DNA of 64,000 nucleotides from CAIJXB01 sp964455905 (GTDB lineage Bacteria > Chlamydiota > Chlamydiia > Chlamydiales > Rhabdochlamydiaceae). The stretch lies in NCBI GenBank assembly GCA_964455905.1, contig CAYVYN010000001.1, positions 310,001 through 374,000 on the forward strand. The letters are read 5' to 3'. Under the pieces are notes generated by a model. It saw nothing but the letters and a program-made list of their open reading frames with translations. It was not told where the DNA came from and did no database searches. Numbering within the stretch: the first letter of the stretch is position 1; every line of letters begins with the position of its first letter. The translations under genes and the position numbers were made by a program. Below, piece by piece: positions 8,403 to 16,670 of the stretch.

Positions 8403-8413
8403 AGAACTCTCGA

Positions 8414-9289
8414 TTAGAACTTATAATTTTGTTTAAACGCGTTAAAAGCCTCTATAATGGCTCTTTTTGTAGAATCCCTTGGAATCACTAAGGGCAGTCT
8501 CATATAAGGTTCGCAATGCCCCTCTAAACTCATCGCATATTTAATACATTGAGGATTTGTTTCTAAAAACATAGTTCTACAAAGAGAAGATAAAGAAAAA
8601 GACAGATCCCTAGCCTTAGAGAAATTTCCCATCAAGCATTCATCAATAAATAAGGACCACTGCTTTGGAATTAAATTTCCTATGACAGAAATAGAGCCCT
8701 TAGCTCCCGCAGCAATAAGAGGTAAAGCAAGAGTATCATCCCCTACATAAAGAAATTTAGAAGTAAGCTGCATAAGTTCTACACAATGATCTACATCTCC
8801 TGTAGCTTCTTTAATTCCGATCATTTGATCTATTAGCAATAATTCAGCTAGCTGTTTCGGAGAAAATCGAATTCCAGTTCTTCCGGGATGATGGTATAAA
8901 ATAGCAGGAAGCCCGCAGGCTCCTATTTTTTCAAAATGACTTAAACACCCTTCAAAGGTAGGTTTATTATAATAAGGAAAAATAACAAGAGCAGCGTCTA
9001 CACCAAGTTCTTTTGCTTTTGCAGTTCTTTCAACTGCAATTCTAGTGTCGTTACTACCAGTTCCTGCAATAATCGGAATACGTCCGTTGGCTTCTTTTAC
9101 GGCGATAGAAATAAGCTCTGCTTGTTCTGAAGAAGACAATGTTGAAGACTCTCCTGTAGAACCGCAAATGACAAGCCCTTTTGTCCCTTGTTCAATTTGC
9201 CAAGAAATCATCCTACGAAAAGAAGTAAAATCAATAGAACCATCAATTAAAAAAGGAGTTATAAGCGCTACAATAGAACCATTTAACAT
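8414..9289 (-). CDS. dapA: 4-hydroxy-tetrahydrodipicolinate synthase
   Basis: A 291-residue DapA-type TIM-barrel aldolase, which condenses pyruvate with aspartate semialdehyde in the lysine/meso-diaminopimelate pathway. Visible are the GSTGESSTL substrate loop (about residues 43-51), the Tyr in LYHHPGRTG with its following Arg, and Schiff-base Lys in GIKEATGD. The Arg after the Tyr favours DapA over the N-acetylneuraminate lyase branch. Chlamydiae use DapA with the LL-diaminopimelate aminotransferase route to make their peptidoglycan precursor. The start codon overlaps the 3' end of the MFS gene by seven bases, which implies cotranscription and translational coupling. Confidence 0.92.
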   Translation of the reverse strand: MLNGSIVALITPFLIDGSIDFTSFRRMISWQIEQGTKGLVICGSTGESSTLSSSEQAELISIAVKEANGRIPIIAGTGSNDTRIAVERTAKAKELGVDAALVIFPYYNKPTFEGCLSHFEKIGACGLPAILYHHPGRTGIRFSPKQLAELLLIDQMIGIKEATGDVDHCVELMQLTSKFLYVGDDTLALPLIAAGAKGSISVIGNLIPKQWSLFIDECLMGNFSKARDLSFSLSSLCRTMFLETNPQCIKYAMSLEGHCEPYMRLPLVIPRDSTKRAIIEAFNAFKQNYKF

Positions 9290-10524
9290 ATAGGTTTTTC
9301 CTTCTTGGGAGAAAATAGTAAAATAAAAGAACCAACTACTAGCATACCAGATCCGACAAACATAGGAAGCATCGTATGATAGCCAGCCAAAACACCGCCT
9401 AAAAGACCCGTTAACACTTCAGCAGCAACCTGTACAGCGGTCAACATTCCAAATGCCTGTCCTTGAAAACCTGGCGAAGATGCATCAGAAACCATAACAG
9501 CTGAATAAGTCATTACAACAGCCAGGCAAAGATTGACAGGAGGCGTTGTAAAAAGAAGACTAAGAGGATAATCAAAACCTAGAATTAAGAAAAAAGAAAG
9601 AGCAAGTAGAAAAGAAAAAATTCCAACCGATTTTTCAGGTAACATCCACTTAGAAATAGGTTTAAGCAGAAGAAGAGAAAAAATAGCAAAAGTAATAGAT
9701 CCATACCCAATTACATATCCTAACATACCAGAATCGAAAGAAAATTTTCCTTCTATGTATACAGGAAAAAAGCGAAAATAAGAAAAATATCCCAAAGCAA
9801 GAAAAAAATTCACCACATATAACTTTCTTAGTTTATCTTCCTTCATTCCTATCTTAAAACTTTCCCAATAACTATAAACAGGGCCAGATTCTTTATGTTT
9901 TTTTGTCTCCTCAGAAAAACATAAGACAATGACAGTTCCAATCAAAGTCATACCCGCAGCTATCCAAAAAGGTGTTGCAAATGTAAACCATGGGACAAAA
10001 GAAGAATCTGATAGTTGCCCTCCCACAATAGGACCTAAAATAAAAGCAAAACAAACAAACAAGTTAATCCATCCAAAATGAGAAACTTTGTGATCATTTT
10101 CTCCTTCTTCAGAAGACAAATCTGCTACAACAGACTGAGCAATAGCAACATTTCCCTCGCAAAGGCCACAAATAAAAAGCCCTAAAAAAATAAATAAAAC
10201 ACTGACATACGTGGTAGCAATAGCAGTAAAAATATACCCAAACATAGACCCAAGCAATGAAAGAAGTATGATTTTTTTCCTTCCCCACTTATCAGAACAC
10301 TTCCCTAAAATAGGGGCTCCAATCAATTGGCCAAAAGGATAAGCTGCCATGACAATCCCTAAAAGAATTGTTTTCATCTCTCTAGAATACAAAGAAGAAA
10401 GTATTCCATTTTGGCTATCCAAAAACATTTCAGGAAGAATAGGTAGAGGCATGGAAAATCCCATATACCCAAAAAAAACTACAAGAGCATAAGGAAGAAC
10501 TTTTTTAAAAGAAGGAGATGACAT
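9283..10524 (-). CDS. Major facilitator superfamily transporter
   Basis: A 413-residue polytopic membrane protein with about 12 hydrophobic segments. The MFS signature between TM2 and TM3 is GAPILGKCSDKWGRKKIILLS, typical of the DHA1/tetracycline-resistance-like drug:H+ antiporter branch. A matching Gly-rich motif C region is less clear. The substrate is unknown. The tail overlaps dapA and the head is 54 bases after the rsm22-like gene, all on one strand, so it is probably part of a four-gene transcript from ung to dapA. Confidence 0.88.
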   Translation of the reverse strand: MSSPSFKKVLPYALVVFFGYMGFSMPLPILPEMFLDSQNGILSSLYSREMKTILLGIVMAAYPFGQLIGAPILGKCSDKWGRKKIILLSLLGSMFGYIFTAIATTYVSVLFIFLGLFICGLCEGNVAIAQSVVADLSSEEGENDHKVSHFGWINLFVCFAFILGPIVGGQLSDSSFVPWFTFATPFWIAAGMTLIGTVIVLCFSEETKKHKESGPVYSYWESFKIGMKEDKLRKLYVVNFFLALGYFSYFRFFPVYIEGKFSFDSGMLGYVIGYGSITFAIFSLLLLKPISKWMLPEKSVGIFSFLLALSFFLILGFDYPLSLLFTTPPVNLCLAVVMTYSAVMVSDASSPGFQGQAFGMLTAVQVAAEVLTGLLGGVLAGYHTMLPMFVGSGMLVVGSFILLFSPKKEKPIC

Positions 10525-10578
10525 AAAAACTCACCGCTATATTCAATAATCTTATCAAAATAATACGCGATTGCTTAT

Positions 10579-11538
10579 TTAAAAAAAATCACCCCATTCA
10601 AGCTTTTTTCTAGATCGATATAATTCTTTGTCTTTTTTAGAAAAAATTTCTTTTCCTACTCCTTCTTTTTTACAAAGAAAAAATTCGACATGGCCCGCAT
10701 GTTTAATAGGGCGGCGAATCACCCTAGCTTCAAAAGATGGTATGGTATTTTTTCCAAAAACAAGGTATGAAAATTTTTCATCTTCATATCCTAAATCCGC
10801 AGATTTTAATTGCCTGTGCAAAGCTGTTCTTTGCACCCTAGAGGAAAAATGACACCAATCACCTTTGGCCAAAGGACACTCCAAGCTATGTGGGCAAGGG
10901 GCCCAAAGAAGGCCTCCAAAAGAAAGTAAAATATCTCGAATTTTCATCAACCTTTGATACCCAGCAGGAGTTCCAGGCTCAATAATCACAAGAGTTTTTT
11001 GCGTAGCATTCCAAATAGTTTCTAATAAAGAAGGCCATTTTTCTTCTCGAATTTCTCCAATAGAATACGATAAAAGAGTCAAATCGTGAGGCTCTACTTT
11101 TATAGGCTTTTCTAAATCACAAATATGAAATTGCGCTTTTTGAATAACCTCAGAAGAAGATTTTTTAGCAATTTCCTTTCCAAAAGACATAAACTGCACA
11201 TCTTTTTCAAGTAAAGAACAAGATTCTATACTTTTAAAGCAAGAAACAGCTCCCCACATTCCAGTTCCTGGACCAGCACCGACATCAAGAAAGGAGGAAT
11301 ACGCATTTTCTAACCCCCTAGAAGCCAATTCCTCAAAAACCTTCATAACTGCCGAAAAAGTGCCAGGAAGACGAGTAAATAGATATACCTTTCGCTCTTC
11401 TTCTGTTTGCAAAAAAGACCCAACCCCTTGTCTATAACGAGAAGAAATCCTTTCAAAGGCTTTAATATACTCACTTCTTTTAGAAGAAAAATACGAATTT
11501 TCTAGTTCTTCTAAAATTGCTCTCAACTCATCTTTCAC
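10579..11538 (-). CDS. Rsm22-like (mitochondrial mS22/METTL17 family) rRNA methyltransferase-like protein
   Basis: A 319-residue SAM-dependent methyltransferase-fold protein of the Rsm22 family, associated with small ribosomal subunit assembly. The SAM-binding motif is FLDVGAGPGTGMWGA. A Cys cluster at CPHSLECPLAKGDWCHF, with further conserved residues (SRVQR), matches the family's proposed Fe-S site. The frame extends five codons further to a TTG at 11553. I prefer the GTG at 11538, which overlaps the last base of the ung stop codon (TAGTG) and has GGGGGA upstream. Confidence 0.82.
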   Translation of the reverse strand: MKDELRAILEELENSYFSSKRSEYIKAFERISSRYRQGVGSFLQTEEERKVYLFTRLPGTFSAVMKVFEELASRGLENAYSSFLDVGAGPGTGMWGAVSCFKSIESCSLLEKDVQFMSFGKEIAKKSSSEVIQKAQFHICDLEKPIKVEPHDLTLLSYSIGEIREEKWPSLLETIWNATQKTLVIIEPGTPAGYQRLMKIRDILLSFGGLLWAPCPHSLECPLAKGDWCHFSSRVQRTALHRQLKSADLGYEDEKFSYLVFGKNTIPSFEARVIRRPIKHAGHVEFFLCKKEGVGKEIFSKKDKELYRSRKKLEWGDFF

Positions 11539-12197
11539 TAAAGTTCCCCCCAAGCAATCGGCTTTTTACCCCAATGCATTAACCATTGATTGGCCAAAGA
11601 AAAATGACGACACCCTAAAAAATTTTTAGCAGAGTAGGGTGAAGGATGAGCTGCAATCAATACTTTATGCCTTGTTGACTGTATAATTTTTTTTCCTTTT
11701 TCTTCTGCAGACTTTCCCCAAAGAAGAAATACTATAGGATCTTCTCTTTCTAATAATTTATCTACAACAGCATCTGTAAATATTTCCCAGCCTCTGCTAT
11801 GATGTGATTTAGGCTCTTTTGCTCTAACTGTTAGAATAGAATTCAACAAAAATACACCCTGTTTTGCCCAAGGAAGTAAATATCCACTTTCTGGACGAGG
11901 AATGTGTAAATCAGCAGCAATCTCCTTAAAGATATTCTTTAAAGAAGGAGGTAAGGTTACTCCTGGAAGCACACTAAAACTAAGGCCGTGAGCCTGCCCC
12001 TCTCCGTGATAAGGATCTTGCCCAATAATAACAACTTTTACTTCATGAAATGGTGTATGAGAAAATGCTGAAAAAACAAGGTCTTCAGATGGGTATACTT
12101 TGTATTCAGCGCGTTCTTTTGCTAAAAAAGAAGAAAGATCCTCCATATAAGAAGAAGAGAATTCTTTTGCTAAAATATGTTTCCAGTTTTCATCCAT
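11538..12197 (-). CDS. ung: Uracil-DNA glycosylase
   Basis: A 219-residue family 1 uracil-DNA glycosylase that removes uracil from DNA to start base-excision repair. The water-activating motif is GQDPYHGEGQAHGLSFSV (catalytic Asp in QDPYH) and the DNA-intercalation motif is HPSPYSAKNFLG. Length and order are standard. The ATG at 12197 is used; a TTG two codons earlier is also in frame. It is the first gene of the minus-strand set ung - rsm22-like - MFS - dapA. Confidence 0.96.
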   Translation of the reverse strand: MDENWKHILAKEFSSSYMEDLSSFLAKERAEYKVYPSEDLVFSAFSHTPFHEVKVVIIGQDPYHGEGQAHGLSFSVLPGVTLPPSLKNIFKEIAADLHIPRPESGYLLPWAKQGVFLLNSILTVRAKEPKSHHSRGWEIFTDAVVDKLLEREDPIVFLLWGKSAEEKGKKIIQSTRHKVLIAAHPSPYSAKNFLGCRHFSLANQWLMHWGKKPIAWGEL

Positions 12198-12591
12198 ACT
12201 CAAGCATTATGAAAGGTTTCAGATTTTTAGTCAAAATCGACTAAGCTAAATAAAAAATTCAAGACTGCTTAGATGTCTGAAAAGATTCAATAGCTTGAAA
12301 TAGCTCTGTACAGAACTGTCTAAACTCAAATGAAATATTTTTGTAAAACCAATTGTAATCGAGAATTAACATCGCCTTTTCGATCTAAAATCTGCGCGAA
12401 AAACTTTCAACTTGTCGATTAAGATACAATCGATAACTTAAAAAAAACGCCTTTTGGCAACCAATGGGAATCAATTCCATTAAAAGTCCTATATAAAAAA
12501 CTAAACAGAGAATGAAAATAAAAATTAAGATGAATCATTACAATTTCTAACTCACCAATCCTTTTAAGAATTGATGAATTAGAAACATTTT
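12198..12591. other. Intergenic stretch with no supported gene
   Basis: About 390 bases between glnA and ung. The minus strand shows short disconnected readable segments (for example KFFAQILDRKGDVNSRLQ) broken by stops and frame changes. They could be the remains of a decayed gene, but no family is recognisable. A 65-codon minus-strand frame overlapping the glnA end has no ribosome binding site. Confidence 0.5.
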
Positions 12592-14004
12592 CTATAAGCA
12601 ATTTTCTAATTCCCAACTAGAAACACTTTTTTGGAATCGATCAAGTTCTTTTGTTTTTATTTTCACAAATTCTTCAACAAACGTTGGATTGAAAATCTCC
12701 CGCATACTAACTGAATTTTCAAAATTATAAAGAGCTGTCTCCAAAGAGTAAGGAAGTGTCATAATTCCTCTTTCTTTTATTTGATTAATAGTTAATTTAA
12801 AAAGATTCTCTTCAATCGCTGAAGTTAAAGGTTCAAAGTTAATTATTCCACTAAGAGCCGAGTTAACTAAAAAAGTAAAAGCTAAATATGGATTACATAA
12901 AGCGTCAGGGGATCTAATTTCTGCCCGAGCTGCATAAGGTTGGTTTTGATTAATTTGTGGAATGCGAATAAGAGCGCTACGATTTTTTTTTGCCCAACAA
13001 ACATAGACAGGAGCCTCATATCCAGGGACTAATCTTTTAAACGAATTAACACTGCTATTTAAAATAATAGCACCGTCTGTGATCCTATGCAAAATTCCAG
13101 CTATAGCATGATGAGCTAAAGAAGATAAAAAACCATACCCTTCCCCATCAAAAAAAAGATTTTTTTTGGTAGTTTTATCTGCAACGCTTAAATTGATGTG
13201 CATACCACTACCATTCATCCCTAAAAAGGGTTTAGGCATAAAAGTGGCTATAAGGCCATAGGTGTCTGCGACCTGTTTCACGACATGTTTTGCAATCATT
13301 AGATCATCTGCCATTTTCATGGGCTCGCCATATTGAATACTAAATTCATACTGTCCAGGAGCAACCTCATGATGTAGCTTTTCAATAACAACACCGTTAT
13401 TTAAAAGTTGCTGCATGATTTCTAATTGAATAGCTTCTTGTTTTTTATCTATCTGTGTACCAAAATAACAGACATTATCAGAAGGAACCAAATCCCCAGA
13501 ATCTGTTTTTTTGAGCAAAAAGAACTCTATTTCAGGTCCCACATAAAACTCATAATTTAATTCCGAAGCATTGGAAATTGCTTCTTGTAATAAGTAACGA
13601 GGATCTGCAGGGTAAGGAATATCTTCTTCTTGGTACACGTACGCAAAAATACGAGCGATTTTAAATTTTGTAGAGCATTCGCTAGTATTTAAAAAAAAAC
13701 TAGAAATATCTAACGACAAATGCATGTCACTGTTAAAAATATTACCACAACCAGGAACAGATGATCCGTCAAATTTTAAGCCATTTTTTAATGCCGATTC
13801 AATTTGTTTAGTTGGAATAATCACCTGATGAAACGTACCAGATAAATCTGTGAAATACACATACAAATAATCAAGACTACGAGACTGCTCTAAAACATTC
13901 TCAAGCAAAGCTTCTCGACCGCTATTTAAAGAAGAATTATCAATCGCCATAGACTGAATAAAAAAGCTAAAACATGCACAGAAAAAACATAAAATCCTTT
14001 TCAT
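12592..14004 (-). CDS. glnA: Type I glutamine synthetase with N-terminal signal peptide
   Basis: A 470-residue GSI enzyme (glutamate + ammonia + ATP to glutamine). Both family signatures are intact: DGSSVPG at 79-85 and KPFLGMNGSGMHINLS from residue 258. Metal-ligand segments GPEIEF (158, 160) and HHEVAPGQYEF, and the Arg segments RAEIRSPD and RSALIRIPQ, are also present. The E. coli-type adenylylation Tyr motif is missing (PYSLETALYNFE there instead), as in the unadenylylated GSI-alpha group. The oddity is the N-terminus: residues 1-19 (MKRILCFFCACFSFFIQSM) form a Lys/Arg-plus-hydrophobic signal sequence ending near SMA. The upstream ATG has AAGGAT at good spacing; the internal Met19 has no ribosome binding site. 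Export of an ATP-using enzyme is unexpected. Confidence 0.9.
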   Translation of the reverse strand: MKRILCFFCACFSFFIQSMAIDNSSLNSGREALLENVLEQSRSLDYLYVYFTDLSGTFHQVIIPTKQIESALKNGLKFDGSSVPGCGNIFNSDMHLSLDISSFFLNTSECSTKFKIARIFAYVYQEEDIPYPADPRYLLQEAISNASELNYEFYVGPEIEFFLLKKTDSGDLVPSDNVCYFGTQIDKKQEAIQLEIMQQLLNNGVVIEKLHHEVAPGQYEFSIQYGEPMKMADDLMIAKHVVKQVADTYGLIATFMPKPFLGMNGSGMHINLSVADKTTKKNLFFDGEGYGFLSSLAHHAIAGILHRITDGAIILNSSVNSFKRLVPGYEAPVYVCWAKKNRSALIRIPQINQNQPYAARAEIRSPDALCNPYLAFTFLVNSALSGIINFEPLTSAIEENLFKLTINQIKERGIMTLPYSLETALYNFENSVSMREIFNPTFVEEFVKIKTKELDRFQKSVSSWELENCL

Positions 14005-14127
14005 AGAAATCCTTTTTAGAAAACAAAATAGAAATTGAAAAGACTTATAGAAACTCTATAGAAAAAATGCAACCCAAGAATTGATTTAAAGGCACAATAT
14101 CTATGTATTCTTAAGATTTTTAAAACA

Positions 14128-14157
14128 TTGACACAAAACAGGAAAACGAATTACGAT
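14128..14157 (+). promoter_or_regulatory. Candidate sigma-66/70-type promoter
   Basis: A perfect -35 box TTGACA at 14128-14133 and a weaker -10 box TACGAT at 14152-14157, 18-base spacing. It lies 40 bases before the ATG of the 84-residue gene at 14198. Confidence 0.45.
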
Positions 14158-14197
14158 TTTGCTCTTTCTCTTAACTTTAAAGAAAGGCTACTGATTC

Positions 14198-14452
14198 ATG
14201 AAAGACCTCGCAGAAAACAACCTCGTACGATTCAAAAACATCACTAAAAAGAAAGAGTCTATTTACGCAAATTTTAAAGTAAACGGCATTCGAGCAGGTG
14301 TTACATTTTCAGCCTCTATTGCTGTAGATATTGCTGCTGCTGAAGTTCACGCTGGCGATGTTTTAGAAAAAATTGTAGAAGAATGTGCTCGCATTGGTGT
14401 GTTAGAATTTAAAAAAGCAGAATTCCAATTCGAAGGAATTTCTTCTCTATAA
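14198..14452 (+). CDS. Small hypothetical protein, 84 aa
   Basis: An 84-residue protein with no recognised domain. It alternates short beta-like and helical stretches (YANFKVNGIRAGVTFS, then AVHAGD-like turn, then EKIVEECARIGVL) and is acidic overall, with no signal peptide or membrane segment. A good promoter and an AAGG-type ribosome binding site precede it, and codon use matches its neighbours, so I consider it real. It sits immediately before tRNA-Pro in the recA region. A small uncharacterised gene lies near recA in C. trachomatis too, but I cannot confirm orthology. Confidence 0.7.
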   Translation: MKDLAENNLVRFKNITKKKESIYANFKVNGIRAGVTFSASIAVDIAAAEVHAGDVLEKIVEECARIGVLEFKKAEFQFEGISSL

Positions 14453-14461
14453 TTCCCTTAT

Positions 14462-14536
14462 CTGGGTGTGGCGCAGCTTGGCTAGCGCGCTTGCATGGGG
14501 TGCAAGAGGTCGGAGGTTCGAATCCTCTCACTCAGA
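14462..14536 (+). tRNA. tRNA-Pro (anticodon GGG)
   Basis: All four stems fold: acceptor CTGGGTG with CACTCAG (one G-T pair), D stem GCGC with GCGC, anticodon stem CTTGC with GCAAG around loop ATGGGGT, and T stem GGAGG with CCTCT around TTCGAAT. The anticodon at 14497-14499 is GGG, reading CCC/CCU proline codons. The discriminator is A as expected for tRNA-Pro. CCA is not encoded. Confidence 0.96.
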
Positions 14537-14658
14537 TTCTTTTCCCGCAAAGACTTACAAAGGATTGACCGCTTTTCTTAAGTCCTTATTTTTTCTCGGG
14601 CGGTGGATAGGTAATGGATGATGTCATTAGAAACACAAGCTACAAATGAGAACTCAAT

Positions 14659-14943
14659 ATGACTTACATACCTCCTCCACCCCCAGCTATTTATCAAGCC
14701 GAAGAATCCTATTTCCCTCAATGCAAGCCTTATTACTATGAATGCGATGGATGCATCATCAATTTAGCTGCTACCACTAAATTTTACGTAGACCATTTTC
14801 CCTTTACTTCATATTATTGGCCTCGCGCCAAAATCGGCGGCAATTCATATCAATTGACCTCATCTATGAGCAGCCATGAAGAAGCTATGCAATTTTTGAA
14901 AGAGTTGACCTCTAAAATTGAAGAAGCTAATTACAAGCATTAA
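14659..14943 (+). CDS. Hypothetical protein with N-terminal polyproline, 94 aa
   Basis: A 94-residue protein that begins MTYIPPPPP and is rich in Tyr, Pro and Cys in its first half (CKPYYYECDGC), then has a helical tail (SHEEAMQFLKELTSKIEEA). No known family is recognised, and no signal peptide or membrane segment is present. The ribosome binding site is weak. Its reading frame and composition are protein-like, so I keep it at moderate confidence. The last 17 bases overlap, on the other strand, the end of a zinc-ribbon relic. Confidence 0.55.
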   Translation: MTYIPPPPPAIYQAEESYFPQCKPYYYECDGCIINLAATTKFYVDHFPFTSYYWPRAKIGGNSYQLTSSMSSHEEAMQFLKELTSKIEEANYKH

Positions 14944-15108
14944 TAACTAAAAGGCTCTCTACTTTACACGAACGACATCCCCCAGAAGAAACACGGCCAC
15001 GAATTTCACCATATTTCTCATGTCCATTTTTACAAATCCACCACACTTTCTTTGCGCTTTAGGACAAATATCAACATCATCTATCACATTCACTACATAC
15101 TCTAAAGT
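14927..15108 (-). pseudogene. Frameshifted relic of a zinc-ribbon domain
   Basis: On the minus strand one frame reads NVIDDVDICPKAQRK and the next continues VWWICKNGHEKYGEIRGRV then SSGGCRSC before a stop. Joined, this matches the pattern of the probable zinc-ribbon domain family (x-KKVWW-x-C-x-x-GH-x-x, then R, then G-x-C-x-x-C). The junction needs a one-base shift in CAAAGAAAG and there is no start codon. It is therefore a decayed fragment of a gene once on this strand. Confidence 0.5.
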
Positions 15109-15277
15109 TCAAAACTTCTAAAACATATAAAGAAGAATTATCCCTATTAAAAATGGGAATCAAAAATTCGTTGTATGACAAATCTTTCTAAAGTTTCATA
15201 AAACAAAAAAATCTCCTTTTTAAAGAAGTCGACTTCTCTATATTCTACATACAAGAAGCAACCAAAAGGAGCGAATG

Positions 15278-16369
15278 ATGGCAATTGATTTAGGATCAAA
15301 AAAAACAACAGACTTAGAAAAAAGAAAATCTCTAGAACTAGCTGTATCTCTAATTGAAAAACAGTTTGGAAATGGGTCTATTATGACACTCGGAAAACAC
15401 TCTTCTTCAAGAGAAATGGGGGTTATTTCAACGGGAGCTATCGCTCTTGACTCAGCTATCGGAATTGGCGGAGTTCCTAGAGGACGAATCGTTGAAATTT
15501 ACGGGCCAGAATCTTCTGGAAAATCCACATTAGCTATGCATATTGTAGCAAATGCGCAAAAAGCGGGTGGACTCGCTGCCTACATAGATGCTGAGCACGC
15601 ATTAGATCCTAGTTATGCGGCTAAAATTGGCGTAAATGTAGAAGAGCTTATGATCTCTCAACCAGATTCAGGAGAAGATGCTTTAAACATCGCAGAAATG
15701 CTAGCAAGATCAAATGCTGTTGATGTTATTGTAATAGACTCTGTAGCTGCTTTAGTGCCTAAAGCTGAATTAGAAGGAGAAATTGGAGATTCATTTATGG
15801 GACTTCAAGCTAGAATGATGTCACAAGCGCTAAGAAAGTTAACTGCTACATTAGCTAAAAGCAATACTTGCGCTGTTTTCATCAATCAGATTCGAGAAAA
15901 AATAGGAGTTATGTTTGGAAACCCAGAAACAACTACGGGTGGAAAAGCTTTAAAATTCTATGCGTCTTTACGTATGGATATTCGAAGAACTGGTGGTATT
16001 AAAGGCGCAGACAATCAAGAAATCGGTAATCGCGTAAAAGTAAAAATTGTAAAAAACAAAACAGCGCCACCTTTTAGAGTTGCTGAATTTGACATCCTTT
16101 TTAACGAGGGCATTTCTCGTCTGGGATCTATTTTAGATATGGGCGTTGATTTACAAATCATTGATAAAAAAGGTACTTGGTTAAGCTACAACAACCAGCG
16201 CCTAGGACAAGGAAGGGAAGCTTCTAGGGAATATCTTAAAGCAAATCCTGCTGTAGCAGATGAAATAGAAAAGCTCATCCTTCAGAAGTATCTAGAAAAA
16301 GGAGGAGCTCTGACTGCTACTCAAAAATCAGACGAAGTTAGCAAGGTTGTAGATCAACTAAGCGAATAA
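15278..16369 (+). CDS. recA: Recombinase RecA
   Basis: A 363-residue RecA, which forms ATP-dependent filaments on single-stranded DNA for strand exchange and homologous repair. Walker A is GPESSGKST, Walker B VIVIDSVAAL, the L2/Gln region FINQIREKIGVMFGNPETTTGG, and the C-terminal domain ends at about 350. Two ATGs are adjacent (15275 and 15278); AAGGAG at 15266-15271 is better spaced from the second. No SOS-type operator is recognisable upstream. A terminator follows, so it is probably monocistronic. This is CT650 in C. trachomatis; here it is separated from the rest of that block by 13 kb and by the candidate origin. Confidence 0.98.
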   Translation: MAIDLGSKKTTDLEKRKSLELAVSLIEKQFGNGSIMTLGKHSSSREMGVISTGAIALDSAIGIGGVPRGRIVEIYGPESSGKSTLAMHIVANAQKAGGLAAYIDAEHALDPSYAAKIGVNVEELMISQPDSGEDALNIAEMLARSNAVDVIVIDSVAALVPKAELEGEIGDSFMGLQARMMSQALRKLTATLAKSNTCAVFINQIREKIGVMFGNPETTTGGKALKFYASLRMDIRRTGGIKGADNQEIGNRVKVKIVKNKTAPPFRVAEFDILFNEGISRLGSILDMGVDLQIIDKKGTWLSYNNQRLGQGREASREYLKANPAVADEIEKLILQKYLEKGGALTATQKSDEVSKVVDQLSE

Positions 16370-16379
16370 TCCACATATT

Positions 16380-16414
16380 GAGCGGCTTGTAAAGAAAACA
16401 AGCTGCTCCTTTTA
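16380..16414 (+). terminator. Intrinsic terminator of recA
   Basis: An 11-bp stem (GAGCGGCTTGT with ACAAGCTGCTC, one G-T pair), a 7-base A-rich loop and the tail CTTTTAAAT, starting 10 bases after the recA stop. The remaining bases up to the hairpin at 16630 show no gene. Confidence 0.8.
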
Positions 16415-16629
16415 AATATTTCCCCCCATTCACTAAGACTCTTAAAATAACTACGCTCTAGTTTTTTTCTAACCCCTAAGTCAACAGAAAACCATCACCT
16501 AAGCCGTCATCTATCTATACTTTGCGAACGTAAAATTACAATCTGCGCCCCCTATAGAGTCTCTCCTAATAAGCACTGAACTATTTTTGGGATTTTGAAA
16601 AAAACCAATAAACTAGAAAAATAAATAGG

Positions 16630-16664
16630 GCTAACTTCTTCTTGTTTTTAGAAAGAAGCTAGCT
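16630..16664 (-). terminator. Hairpin after ispA on the minus strand
   Basis: GCTAACTTCTT pairs with AAGAAGCTAGC with a single mismatch around a 13-base loop. Read on the minus strand it begins 6 bases after the ispA stop and is followed by a T-rich tail (CCTATTTATTTTT). Confidence 0.55.
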
Positions 16665-16670
16665 AAGAAC

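Noticed and set aside
8414..9289. dapA-like gene as N-acetylneuraminate lyase
   Set aside because: The Arg after the catalytic Tyr (PGRTG) and the GSTGES loop fit DapA, and no sialic acid genes are nearby.
12419..12616. Minus-strand 65-codon frame between glnA and ung
   Set aside because: It overlaps the glnA end, has no ribosome binding site and no recognisable domain.
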